From: Strigamia acuminata | Lineage: Eukaryota; Arthropoda; Chilopoda; Geophilomorpha; Linotaeniidae | Direction of reading: 5' to 3' | Length of the DNA: 64,000 bases | Assembly: GCA_949358305.1 (NCBI GenBank) | Contig: OX442320.1 | Span: forward strand, 7,270,259-7,334,258 | Part shown: one piece after another, positions 24,439-36,591 of the stretch | Layout: each line of letters starts with the position of its first letter | Numbering within the stretch: position 1 is the first letter of the stretch | Position numbers and translations under genes: made by a program | Notes under the pieces: generated by a model | Seen by the model: only the letters and a program-made list of their open reading frames with translations | What the model was told of the DNA's origin: nothing | The model's database searches: none

Positions 24439-25486
24439 TTACATTCGTGGCTCAAAACGAGTGCTAATTGCACCCCTGATATTGACAGCATCCGAGGTAA
24501 TCTTGAAAACGGATCCAGCCAATGGCTGAGACAGCCTTTCCTCATCCGTGAGTCCTTTGAAAGCGGATGTGACGTAAAATTGGTTTAAATTCGGACCACC
24601 GAAGCAGAGCGATGTAACTTTGGTAGCCGGCAAGTCAATCTTATCGATTAATTGAGCTGAAATTATTATTATTGATTATGATTATTAATTTTCTTTTCTT
24701 CAAAATTACCGGTGTTTGGATCAATGTTAATTAATCGTCCGCCGTTGTAATTCGCGATCCACAACTTCCCATTCAAATCAATAGTCATTCCGTCGGGCAA
24801 CTCGTTCGGTGTAGTGTAAGGATTCTTGTTGTAATCAAACAACACACGATTATTACCTTTAAAAAAATAATTTAACTTTTATTTAATGTTTAAATATATA
24901 TAATACACAAACTTATATCTCCATTTTGGTTGTCGAAATCGAAAACGTGGATGATTCTCTTGACCGAATCGGCGAAATACATGTGTTTCGAGTCGTTGCT
25001 CCACACCAACCCATTGCTAAGCGTGACATTTCCGAACTGTTTCTTGCAGTCATTCGCCTTAGTTATTCGATACAAGCTCCCCAAATCGGGTTCAACGACC
25101 GCAGGTGACGATTCCAGCCCCATTGATCCCATCCAAAGTCGCCCCGCCGGATCGCATTTGCCATCATTCAATCGGGTTTTACCATTACCAGCCTCGATTT
25201 CGCACAATTCGTCTCTCTGATTCGTCTGCCAATTGAAATAAAGGAGTTTCTTCGTGAAGCTCACGACGAATTCATCCGGGTGATCATCCCCGATGGGGAT
25301 CACGATGGTCGTAATCCCGTTCCCGAAATGTTTCGTTTCTACCGTTTGAATGTTCGGGTTGAGTTTACATACGTCTCCCACGTATGCGTCGACATAGTAC
25401 AAAACTCCCTCCTGTTCCTCCCAGAACGGGCCCTCGCCCAAATTGTGCGGCGAATTTGTCACTGCTTGTACCGTGAATTTCGGCAT
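24439..25486 (-). CDS. Regucalcin/SMP-30 family protein, copy C
   Basis: Exons 24913-25486, 24710-24856 and 24439-24656 encode about 312 residues. Conserved positions are intact: [11 protein letters not shown] (Glu), [16 protein letters not shown] (Asn-Asp), SNGLVWSND (Asn) and PNGMT-type Asp in exon 2. It is very similar to copy B over [18 protein letters not shown], so B and C look like the most recent duplicates. There is no signal peptide. Introns are short here (56 and 53 bp), which makes C the most compact and probably the least disturbed copy. The first intron again starts with GTTTGT. The expected role is a calcium- or zinc-binding lactonase by family analogy; substrate cannot be read from sequence. 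Confidence 0.92.
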
Positions 25487-25550
25487 GGCGGTGTCGATGC
25501 TAGGAGATTTTATAGGTGTGTTGATTTTACTATCGTTTGTTGTTGTTTCA

Positions 25551-25560
25551 GCGCCATCTC
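25551..25560 (-). promoter_or_regulatory. AGATGGCGC motif upstream of regucalcin C
   Basis: On the minus strand GAGATGGCGCTGAAAC lies about 65 bp upstream of the copy C start codon. It matches the core found at 20066, 49327 and 51436. Confidence 0.25.
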
Positions 25561-25890
25561 TTGGTGGGAGTTGTTTCCCATCGTGGAATTGTGAATTCCC
25601 TACATTGTGAGCGCCAAAAACGTGACCGAGACGTCACTAAAGAGTTGAAAAATAACGTTTTGTGCGAGTCTAGTTTCTAGTGTAGCTAAAACGCATTTTA
25701 TTGCTTAATTTCTTACATATTTGTTTATAAATAAATATTTTCTTGACTATTTATACGAGGATTCTTGCGTTTAACAAGAAGTCACGCTGTTTCGTCGAAA
25801 ATAGTGGTTGTTGTCGTCCCTAGATGACTTCCTAATGAATAATTAAAATATTTGTCTGAGTAATTTGAATAGAGATGAATTATTTATTAT

Positions 25891-28800
25891 TTACCGGCTG
25901 AATCCATTCGCTTCGGCTGTTTCTTCGGGTATGAGGCTTAATTTGGCCATCTGGGAAGAAATTTGCATATTGAATGAGTTTACTCGAGTTGTTTGTGTTA
26001 AGAAAGCGACCTTGAGTGGACATTTTCCGTGCTCGAGGTCCCTTTTCAGTTTGACACTGGTCCCCGGTAGGAGATCGTCGAGTTGCTTGAGTTCCTCGAA
26101 CGTGAATACGTAATCGAGACCTTTGCGCACTACCACCATGACGACTAGCTGCAATTTGTGGCCGTTTTATTGAGCGTTTCGAGCGCATTTGGTTATTAAT
26201 TAACTCACCATGAAGGGGAAACTAATTGAAATGGATTTGGTTAATTTGACAATCCACATGAGGATCATGCACACGAGTTGGATTAAAGTGAAAATGTGAA
26301 CCCGCCACAAGCGAACGAAACGCAAATAGGGAAAATCGGGCTGATATTTAACCGGAGTGATGAACAACAGAAGCCGTTGAAAAAACTAAAGAAAAATAAA
26401 TAGATTAAATCAAGTCTTAAAATTTTTTTTTCTTCTCATTCTTACGTGCATCGCTTGCAATGGCGACGTACCCATGTACATGAAAACGCCGAATAGAACG
26501 GGCATTGGAATGTACTTTGAAGGAAAAAAGAGAAGAAATTACATTCCCAAAAGTATTTGTCAAATATGAATGCATTTTCAAAGTGTATTTTTTCAATCGT
26601 ATTATGAATTGCATTATTTAATATACAAATAGTATACAGTCGAACCGCGTTATAACGAATTTTTTGTTATAACGATTTTTTTGTTTTCACAAAATTTTTG
26701 TTTTAACGAATATTTTGTTATAACGAATTTTTTGGAATAACTAATTTTTTTGTTATAACGAATAATTTGTTATAACGAATTTTTTGTAATAACGAATTTT
26801 TTGTAATAACGAATTTTTTGTTATAACGAATTTTTTGTTGCAACGAATTTTTTGAAAAAACGAATTTTTTGTTGCAACGAATTTTTTGTTATAACGAATT
26901 TTTTGTTATAACGAATTTTTTGTTTTACGAATTTTTTGTTATAACAAATTTTTCGTTATAACGAATTTTTTGTTGTAACGAATTTTTTGTTTTACGAATT
27001 TTTTGTTATAACAAATTTTTCGTTATAACGAATTTTTCGTTGTAACGAATTTTTTGTTAAAACGAATTTTTTGTTATAACGAATTTTTTGTTATAACGAA
27101 TTTTTTGTTATAACGAATTTTTTGATATAACGAATTTTTTTTTATAACGAATTTTTTGATATAACGAATTTTCTTTTATAACGAATTTTTTTTTATAACA
27201 ATTTTTTTGTTTTGACGAATTTTTTGTTATAACGAATTTTTTGTAATAACGAATTTTTCGTTATAACGAATTTTTTGTTGCTTAGTTACCGTAAGCATCT
27301 TGGCCATTCCTACTGATGCACCGATGAGAACAAAAATGGTGATTTGAGTGAGTCTGTTTTCTCTGAGGCCGAGAAACTGTGGTTTTTCTCCGGGGGAAAC
27401 CACTTCAGATTCCATTTTGAGGGCGTTCACGTGCGTTATAGCAACCACCGTGCCCGCTACCAACCAAGGAACGCCGACAAACGAATTGATGAGGATGAGA
27501 AATGCGAGAACTAACAGATCCAGATGATACCCGGGTCCTTTCTAGCAAATAGACATGACGCAAATGTAACAGAAAACAAACCAAAAAATCGCTCCCTACT
27601 TTGAGTTTGTTTTCTTTCCTATTGATAATAACTGCCGTGATCATTTGGTCCATAAAAATCAAAATGGTCGCCAACATTGCCGGTAAAATCGTCAGAGGAA
27701 TGCACCACCAAGGATTGTACAGCGACGGGTGAATAAACCAACCCCTGTCCCCTCGAGTTGGCTGCAAATATTAATTATTTTAAAAAAAAAAATTGGTTTT
27801 TTAAAAATATTTTTTACGATGAAAGATTCGGGGACGAATAATTTGAGCGTTCCTAAACCTAAACTGTCGTCCATTATGGTGAAAACTGCAATTGCAATGA
27901 CCACAGCGAAATCACTGAGGATTTGACGGACCTATTAACGATTGATGGGGTTAAAATGAGTGTAATTTGGTGTAATTTTGCGTAATATTGTTACTTTGAA
28001 TGGGAAAAACGGGCTGGTGCGGTTTGCTTTGAGGAAAATGACGAAGAAGAAGGTGCCGATGAATTCGATTATCGATAATAACAAAACGTCTGGTACGTAT
28101 TTTGTTTGGTTGCAGTTGGAGTTGATTGGCGAGGTGATGTTGGTCGAATTTTGTTCGGGGATCATTGTGTCACTCGTGTTTTCATGCGGGCATTGGTCGA
28201 TTGAATTGTTTCTGTTGGTGTGGGTTTGCATCGGACTGTCGTGGCCTATGAGGATCATCTTTTCGATTGCCTGGTGTTGAAAATTATGAAAATTATCGAG
28301 TTTTTTTGGATTTTTATGATTTTTACTTGGTAAATGTAAACCATGGCAATTAGAAGGGCGAAATTTTCTTCGGTGAACCTCGTGATGTAGGAAACGTAAG
28401 CGCTGCATTCAAACATGACTAAAAAGATCATTATGATAAACGTCCATATTCCAATCCAACAACGGAATTCGAGATAGTTGATTCCGTGATCTCTGAAAAA
28501 TCATCAAAAAATTATCAAAAAGCATCAAAAAGCATCAAAAAAGCATTAAAAATCATCAAAAAATTATCAAAAACCATCAAAAAATCATCAAAAACCATCA
28601 AAAAATCATTAAAAGTCATTAAAAATCATTAAAAACTATGAAAAACCATCAAAAATTATCAAAAATTATCAAAAATCATCAAAAACCATCAAAAAATCAT
28701 CAAAAACCATCAAAAAATCATCAAAAACCATCAAAAAATCATCAAAAACCATCAAAAAATCATTAAAAATCATCAAAAAATCATCAAAAACCATCAAAAA

Positions 28801-31332
28801 TCATCAAAAATTATCAAAAATCATCAAAAAAGCATTAAAAATCATCAAAAATCATCAAAAAATCATCAAAAACCATCAAAAAATCATCAAAAACCATCAA
28901 AAATCATTAAAAATCATCAAAAAATCATCAAAAACCATCAAAAATCATCAAAAAAAATTTTTAATTTATATTTTTCCAGAACTTACTGACAAAAAGTGTA
29001 AGTGACCGCTTCAAACACCAACACCGGACCGGTCGTGTTTAAAATAGTCAGCGGCTGACCGCTAAACAACCCGTACAACACTCCGCTGATGAAACCAGAC
29101 ACCAAAGATTCAATAACGGCCTGTAAAAAAAAAAAAAACATCAAACAAACAAATCCAAAAAAACCGCAAAATCCTCTCAATTCTTACAATATTTCCATCC
29201 GTCGCCATGTCCAGCAACCCCCCGAACGTTATAATCGGCGAAAGAGTCGCGAAAAACAGAAACAAAATTGCAGCCACGCTCTGTACCGCCATCGCGTCTC
29301 TAAAATCCGACCAATACCAAGGCAGTTTCCGCTTCACATCGTCGATTAATCCTCCGAACAACCTCCCCGTCCTCACCAACCCAGTTTGACGCCGAATCAT
29401 TTCGGCCTCCTCTTCCGAATCCACATCATCTTCGTACTTGTCCGGGAACTTGCGCGCCTCCTGCGACGGGATCGTGTCGGGCGGTTCGATGCGGATTTTC
29501 GGGTCCCATTCGCTCGCCGGGATAATCGTCACCGACTGAATGAATTCGTCCAAGCCCGTGATCAAATCGTGCCTGTTTCGCGCCTTGTACGCGATCTCGC
29601 GGAACACCTCGTCCGACAAAGCGGCTCCGAACGTGCGGCAGATGTCGCGAAAAGTGTCGATGTGTCCTTTGGGGCCGAGCAAGAGGAGGACGAAGCGCGT
29701 CGGGACGGTCACTTCGGCCAAATCGCCCAGCTGGACGCCGTGTTTGAGCCGCACGAACGTCACCAACGGGTCGTCGATGAAGTGGAGCTCTCCGACGAGC
29801 AGGACGGCCGCCTCTGCGTCGTCCGGCATCTTGCGCCTTAGCCGTTGGTTGCCCTTGAGTAAAAGCTGCTCGGATTTCTTTTCTTCGGACGTGATGCCGA
29901 ACGCCGGGTGGTTCAGATTCGGGTCGAATTTGGCGATGCCGCACACCTGGAATTTCTTTTTGTCTTTCTTGATGCGCCAGGCGGCGCATTTGCTCGTGTC
30001 GGCGTCGAGATCTTCTTCGGGGATTCGATCTTCGTGGAGGTGATGGTGTCTCTTGAGTAAGAGATTCTTCACTTTGCTCTTGAATTCTTTGTCGAGTTGG
30101 TTGGCGTTGACCAGGTGGTCTACGATGACCTCCGCGAGCTCTTCCAGAGAGTTGGCGCCAACGTCGAGCATGATGTCGCCGTTTTTTAAACACGCGCGGG
30201 TCTCGAAGACGGCGTGTAACGGCAGTGTGGCCACGTAGGGTTTCGACCAACGTTTGCCACCCTGTTCTACGTGTTCCTCGAAGCGGAGCCATCTTGAAAT
30301 TAAAGAAAAATAATAATTTAATTGTATATGAAAAAAAAATATTTTGCAAAAATCATCAAAAACTATCAAAAATCATCAAAAAATCATCAAAAATTATCAA
30401 AAATTATCAAAAATTATCAAAAATTATCAAAAATCATCAAAAATCATCAAAAATCATCAAAAATCATTAAAAATCATCAAAAATCATCAAAAAAATCATT
30501 AAAAATCATCAAACAATCATGAAAAATCATCAAAAATTATCAAAAAACATCTAAAATTATCTAAAATCATCAAAAACACATTAAAAATCATCAAAAAATC
30601 ATTAAAAATCATCAAACAATCATCAAAAATGTGGTATCACCTCGCTGTTTGTCTCCATTCATAATCTCCATGGTGAATCTGTAGTTCCTCCAGTTCACTG
30701 TACACCGGATGGGCATCTTCACCTTCGTAGCTTCTTATGATGGCAATACGTTCGGATAAAGTGAATTTTGCATCTGTGAGGGGAAAAAAGGCGTTTAATG
30801 GGTCGATTTTGCGGTTTAAAATGGGATTTTTGGACTTTTTTTGGTGTGTTATAGTGTGTATCGAGTCTACGGTTAGTTGTAAGGGGTAAAATGTACCGTT
30901 GTTTTCGTCTGTAGTGTTACATAAATCGGGATTAACATCCGGTAATTGGAATTTTTGTTTATGGTGTAATTGAGTTCCGCGTCGTTGGGCCAAGTATTGG
31001 AGAAATCCATTGTGCATACGTTCTCGGTGTTCTAAGTATTTTTTTAATTTTAATTATAATAAATTTTTTTTAAAAAAAAAAATATTAATATAATTAAAGA
31101 AAAAAATACAAACAAATAAATAACGCAATTTGTGATTATATTTACACCCACGTGAAATCTCGATTGCGACGAGAGATAAAAAGTTTTCCATGTTATTGAC
31201 CCAAAAATAAACTCAATTAATTTGTTGTTTACAATAAAATAGTAACGTACCGCTGATATCTTCGTCCGAAAACGTCCTGCTGTATGAATTTATTCCCGGA
31301 TCTTTTAGTATATCTCCGAGATGACCATCCAT
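25891..31332 (-). CDS. SLC4 family bicarbonate transporter (SLC4-1)
   Basis: Thirteen exons (31251-31332, 30897-31031, 30641-30773, 29188-30292, 28987-29120, 28327-28492, 27995-28270, 27818-27931, 27600-27761, 27290-27541, 26446-26514, 26209-26385, 25891-26148) total 3063 nt, or 1020 residues, typical for SLC4. The cytoplasmic domain contains [20 protein letters not shown] and [12 protein letters not shown]-like segments. The transporter core begins at [20 protein letters not shown]. Landmarks include [38 protein letters not shown], an extracellular loop rich in N-glycosylation sites (NNS, NTS, NST, NIT in 27995-28270), [19 protein letters not shown], and [11 protein letters not shown] followed by [10 protein letters not shown]. 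It resembles the Na-coupled branch (NDAE/NBC) but lacks the His/Arg-rich N-terminal stretch of its paralogue at 42861. Three introns are swollen by tandem repeats. An acceptor just before the ATG implies an upstream non-coding exon. Confidence 0.94.
26638..27286. repeat. 17-bp minisatellite in SLC4-1 intron, headed by a pogo-like terminus
   Basis: Starting with CAGTCGAACCGCGTTATAAC, about 35 copies of a unit near GTTATAACGAATTTTTT run for roughly 640 bp up to 3 bp before the donor region of exon 27290-27541. The head matches the CAGTNGAACCNCGTTATAACG type of pogo/Tigger terminal repeat. The opposite terminus is not found. Confidence 0.85.
28500..28965. repeat. ATCATCAAAA tandem array in SLC4-1 intron (exons 5 to 6)
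   Basis: More than 40 copies of (A)TCATCAAAAA with CCATCAAAA and ATTAAAA variants fill the intron 28493-28986. Higher-order pairs CATCAAAAACCATCAAAAAA are seen several times, so blocks larger than one unit have been amplified. Confidence 0.9.
30343..30632. repeat. ATCATCAAAA tandem array in SLC4-1 intron (exons 3 to 4)
   Basis: The same unit as at 28500-28965 fills intron 30293-30640 of the same gene. The 1.1-kb exon and the next intron separate the two arrays. Confidence 0.9.
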
Positions 31333-31429
31333 TTTCACTGAAAAACAACAACAAAAATTTTTTTGTTGAAATAATACTATATATCTGATTTTAGCGTGAT
31401 AAATTGAATAAATAGCCCAGTTAACTTAC

Positions 31430-31500
31430 CTCGTACGGATTTTAGGGCTGAATGTGTTGTGTTAGACGATTTGCTTGGTTTTAACTCTTTGTGGATGTTA
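31430..31500 (-). other. Possible non-coding first exon of SLC4-1
   Basis: On the minus strand the sequence ends CCGTACGAG|GTAAGTTA, a strong donor at 31428-31429, and it faces the acceptor TTTTTCAG|TGAAAATG just before the start codon. The 5' limit is not visible. From about 31500 to 32066 I see no gene. Confidence 0.4.
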
Positions 31501-32066
31501 TTATGTGATAATTAACACATAAGTGATGGTCAAATACAATCTGGTTTTAACCTGATCGAAATGATAGTCTAACAATTGACTTTCACTTTTTTCATTGCTT
31601 AATTCCAAGTTCAAATGTTTTAAATGTTGATGTTACGGCTGTGAATGCTTTTTAGTGCGCCTTATTAAAGTAATTTAGGCCAAAGTTGCAGAATGTATGC
31701 GAAATAATGTTTATTTAACGAGAAAACATAAACAAATGGAAGGTGAACAAGTACAATGGGTGGAAATGTGTTTTGTGGGATTTTTGGGGTTTGAGTAACG
31801 AAATATTTAACTCACGCACTTTTCGCACCATTTTCATGTTGAAATGAGACCTGTTTTAACGTCCTTCTGGTTCGACTGAGCAAATTTAGTTCAATTGAAT
31901 GTATCTTATCATGTGTAGCTACCTTTGCTCGGGTGAACCTTACAGTCAGAAGGGAAAAGTTTGCGAGAATTGTATTGAAAACAATTTTTTTTGGGATTTT
32001 TTTTTTGTTTGTTATTTTTTTGGGTTTTAAATTGAATTATAAAATTTCAGGTTGGATCTGATAAAA

Positions 32067-35000
32067 TTAATTTTCGCCGGTTTTATCGTTGTTTGCTTGG
32101 ATCTCGCGGTAATATTCATCACGCAGTGACTGCATGTACGCCGTTAATGTGTTGGCATCCAATCTTGAATTTTTGGCAGCTTGAATTATCCGACTGGCTA
32201 ATCGAAATTTGGCACTTTTCTCCGTCTGTGAATGTGTGCTTTCGATGTTCGGCTGTTGGGAAGTAAAAATATTAATTATTTTGCAATTAAATTTGATTTA
32301 ATTAAAATTAAACCTTCGTTTCGCGTCTAATCCTATCGGCTATTCTTTTAGCATCTTCAACGATGCTCGTTGGAAGAGTTGAAATTTCCGCCAGTTTAAT
32401 TCCTAAAAATTAAAATTTTATAAATTAAATTTTTTTTTTTTTTTTTAAATAATTTCATTTTAACCGTAATTTCTGATCGGGTTCGCTCCTTTACGTAAAA
32501 CGTGCGAATATTCCAGTCTGACTAAACTCCGGTCATTGTTTGTAACTTGTTCTATCTCGAAATGAAAACTAGATATTAAGAAAGAAAGAAAAATTGCAAA
32601 ATTTTGTTAGTGTGTCATGAATGTTTGTTTTCGCAAGTACTTGGAAACGAATGGATAGAGCGACTCGAGCTGCGTTAATTCACGAAAATGAGTAGCAAAT
32701 ATAGTAAAGGCCTAAAAGAAAGTTAAAAAAATATGATATTATGTGATGGCATTTAAAGAGGTTTACTTTAAGGGCTAGCAATTGCTCGCTGATGGCGAAA
32801 CACAACCCAATTCCTTCATCAATTGCAGTGCCACGGCCAAGTTCGTCCATTATAACCAACGAGTTCTCTGTTGCGTTCTGCAATATGTAATTTGCTTCTC
32901 GCATCTAAATAAATTAAAAAAAAAATTTTTGAATAAAATCTTTTTCTTTTTTTGAAAATATTTTTTCGACCTCCATCATGAATGTTGATGCATTGGTTTC
33001 AATGTCGTCATCGCTGCCCATTCTGAGGAAAATGTGATTGACGATTTTGAACGAGGCGTATTCGGCTGGGACGTAGGAACCGATCTGAGCCATGATTTGC
33101 AGCAAAGCCACTTGTTTCAAATAAGTTGATTTTCCGCTCTGAAAAAAATGAAAATGTTCATTAAAAAACTCATTTAGACGCTTTTAAAATAATATATTCA
33201 CCATGTTTGGTCCGGTTATGATGATAAACCGAATTTCGTCGCATAAAAACTGTTAAAATTGAAATTATTCAACGAAACCGGCGGAAATGATCGCATTTAC
33301 CGTGTTATTGGCGACACTCGTCACCATCTTGTCTAGGATTGGATGACGGCCGTTTTTAATTGCTAATGTGTCGGTGAATTCGGGACGTACTGGAGGTAAT
33401 GCATTGTTTTTATTGGTTGTTTAGCGTGGAATTTGATCGGGTATTTACCGTATTGAGACAAAGTGCAGGCACAAGCGAGCGATGCCATGAAATCCAACAT
33501 GGCTACCGCATCGGTTAGTTTGTAGAGGATGATGACTTCGCCCCGGATTTGGACGAGCAGTTGGCTGATGATTCTTTAAGATTTTGAAATTTGAATGGAA
33601 GAAAGTTGGGTTTGATTTGAAGACACTTACACGTCGCTCATCAAGTAGATTTCGCTCACGGATTCCCGGATGCGATCTATAAAGTAAATAAATAAATAAA
33701 TTGGTAGAAAAAAATTGATATTTATTTATTTATTTATTTTATTTCACCGTTCATTTTAATCTGTAAAAAAAAATAATTATAATTACGATTTAAAGTTTTT
33801 TTTTGTTGTTTTTTAAATTATTTACCAAATCTTCCGTTGTAAAACTAATGGAATTCTTCAATTTCGTTTTCTTAACAAACAATGCTGAAAGTTGGTCGAG
33901 TTTTTCGTTCGTTTCGGCGCTGGAATTTGTTATTTGAATGAAAAACCCACGCCCGTTGTTATACGCAACACGTAGAGGCAAGTTATATTTTTCTGCCAAC
34001 TGATGTATAATATCTAAAAAAAAAAAAATAATAAAAATAATAAATTTTTCAAAAAATTAATTTTAATTGCACAAATCACCTCCAACATCCCCGACACATT
34101 CGCAATAAGTTCTTCGCGCAACGTCCAGCAAGCCTAAAACACGCAAAACAATAAATCGACAAAATTTAAATCGACACAATTCCCAATTCCCTCACCATTG
34201 ATGTTAGGCTTAACTGCGAAGCATTTTTGAGCCTTCATATTCAACACTCCTTTCAAATATTTACTTTCCTCTTGAACAACCTCCCCGATTTTATTCAATA
34301 TATCCTTGTAGCGACTGTCCTCTAAAATCTAACAAAAAATAATTACTAAAATAAAATATTTAAAAATAAAAATGTACAATTCTGTAAGCGGATAGCAACG
34401 GATCTTGACAGTCTTTGAGCGACTCGTGAAGCGGCTCGACGAGTTGCAACGTGTGTTTGAGGCAAATCACTTGAGATATTTTATTCTCGGCTATTTTCAC
34501 GCTTTCCTCTTTGGGGATTTGAATGCAGAGCGACAGGAGGTGGTCCACATCCACGAATCTCTCCAGAACAGCCTGCACGTTGTAGAAAAGCAGCTCGCTG
34601 CCCGTCAGTTCGCTGACGCAATTCAAACGCGCCTCGATCGTCGCGATGTCGCACGGCGGCTGCAAAATATTCGCTCGGAGTAAACGGGCGCCGCCGGTCG
34701 TCTTCGTGTGGTTAATGACGCCGACGAGAGACTGGTTGCTTTTGGGGTTCTGTAAATTGAGCGTCAGTTCGAGGAAGCGGGCGGAATGCGAATCGATCAG
34801 ACACGTGTGTTCGCTGCCTGTGAAGACGACTTTGAGCGAGCGAGGCGCGTAAATGATGTTTTGAACGAATTCGATGTATTTCAAGAGCGCCGCTGCTGTC
34901 GCGAGACAATAATACCTGTAGAAAATAAACGAGTTAAATTTTTGCGTTTTTGTTTGTGATTTTGGGTACTTTGACGCGATTTCTAGCTCGACGCCTTTGT

Positions 35001-36285
35001 ATTCGGGCACGCATAACTCCTTGACGTATTGCAATCCTTTGGTTTCGTTGAAATATTTGCGCTGGACGGTCGTGATGGTCGCGATGTGGAATTGGTGTTG
35101 AACTTGTCGGAAGAGTTTGCTCATTGCGCCGTTCTCGCACGCCGTGTTGGGCATTAAGATCTGGTTAGATTTGGTTTAGTTTGGTTTAATTTTTGATGAA
35201 TATTCTGGTGTACCTCGATGGGCGATAAGATTTGTAATTTGCTTATCACTTTGACGTAAGTGGTGGAGTCGGAGAATTGAGATAAAAGCAGTTCTGGTAC
35301 GCGTAAATCGACGGCTGCTAGACCGATTTCTCCGCGCGCTATTCCACGTCCTTCTACTATGGCTGGTTGGTGGAAATAGAATTAATTTTTTTTTTTTAAT
35401 TTTTTTTTCGGTTTTTGGTTCGTTTCGTACCGACGATTGCGGATGGTTCGTTCGATCTGGCAGATCCGGGCAATTTTCCGGGGATTTTACTGCGCGATGA
35501 TCGTGGGGTGGAACAATTTTGTCGTTGGTTCGACGTGGTCGTGCTAAATTGAAGAGATTTTTAGTTTTTTTTAGGTTGTTTTAATTTTTTTTTTTACTTT
35601 GTTTTGCTGTTGCTCTCGTGGTTTATCGGTGATTGGAAATTGGGTGTTTTGGTCGCGCTCGTGCTCGCACTAAATCATCGTGGAATTAGTAGTTTTGGAA
35701 TTTTGTAATTTTGAAATTTGTTTTACGTTTGTTCACTGGGTGTGACGTCAGTGGATGAGTTTTCGGAAATGTTGTCGTGGTGGTAGGTGGATTTGGGTGT
35801 TTTTAAGTCCATTTCAAGGTCTATATTTATTATTAGTCAATTATTATTTACGAAATATTAAGGAGAGGCTTAACTGTGCACATATTTGGGTTTTGGGGTT
35901 TTGGTTGGACTTTCCGTTGTACTATAGAAACGACATTATTTGAATTATTTGAAATAATTTGAATTTTGATTGCGATACTTTTCATCGGTCGAGGGAAATG
36001 AGAGGTTTTTCAATCTTTCCAAATTCGGTGTCTTCTTTTTGCTACTCTGAGGACTGAAACAACAATTTTTCAGATTTATTTTGTTAAAGATTTTAATGTT
36101 TTTTTTACCAGCTTGAATCGGATGTATCGGATGCGAACGGTCGCTTTTGGTTGACATTTTCATTCACATTTGCAATACCGCGATTTATTGGTGTTTGAAA
36201 TTCCTCAAAATCTAGTTAAGTTTTTATTTAATTCGTTTAATTTCTTTAACTTCCATCACTTACTGTAATTTGATCTCGAATTCAT
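32067..36285 (-). CDS. MSH4: MutS homologue MSH4, meiotic crossover factor
   Basis: MSH4 pairs with MSH5 to form a sliding clamp that stabilises recombination intermediates. Twenty-three exons are inferred; with the best phasing they total 2814 nt (937 residues), matching human MSH4 in length. Landmarks: Ser/Thr-rich N-terminus with no MutS mismatch-binding domain [26 protein letters not shown] and [41 protein letters not shown], Walker [15 protein letters not shown] (split by an intron at 33139-33201), [17 protein letters not shown], Walker [18 protein letters not shown] and [12 protein letters not shown]. The terminal domain has [16 protein letters not shown]. Two oddities are a 13-nt exon (33748-33760) and the junction of exons 3 and 4, where only a GC donor near 35973 keeps the frame. 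The ZC3H15 stop codon lies 307 bp upstream of the MSH4 ATG, on the same strand. Expected to be expressed in germ cells. Confidence 0.94.
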
Positions 36286-36591
36286 CGTGCACTGTCTGCT
36301 ATCTTCAGCGACGAGGAGTCGAAGCGCTCTAACAAATCCACCCAAGCGGCGCCTCGTGGTAAAACACAAAAGTACAATTCCCTCGTTATGAAATAAGCCT
36401 ACTTATATTTATTATATTTGTTTATTTACGATGTAAAACTTCGAAAATCAAAAGTAATATTCACTTTATTTGCGAACTTCAATTGTATATTACATTAAAA
36501 CGTGAGCAAAATTAACCAACTCGAAAATTCAAAATTAAGTTCTGTTTTTTTCATGATACATGTCTGTGAATCATTAAAAATAAAAAATCCA

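Noticed and set aside
29386-30238. Plus-strand ORFs across SLC4-1 exon 4
   Set aside because: They are antisense shadows of a long GC-rich exon.
29426-30349. 307-codon ORF overlapping SLC4-1 exon 4 in another frame
   Set aside because: It is Arg-rich and repeats the out-of-frame translation of the exon; the SLC4 frame is conserved.
28500-30632. CRISPR-like regular spacing in the SLC4-1 introns
   Set aside because: The arrays are simple tandem repeats without unique spacers, inside a eukaryotic gene.
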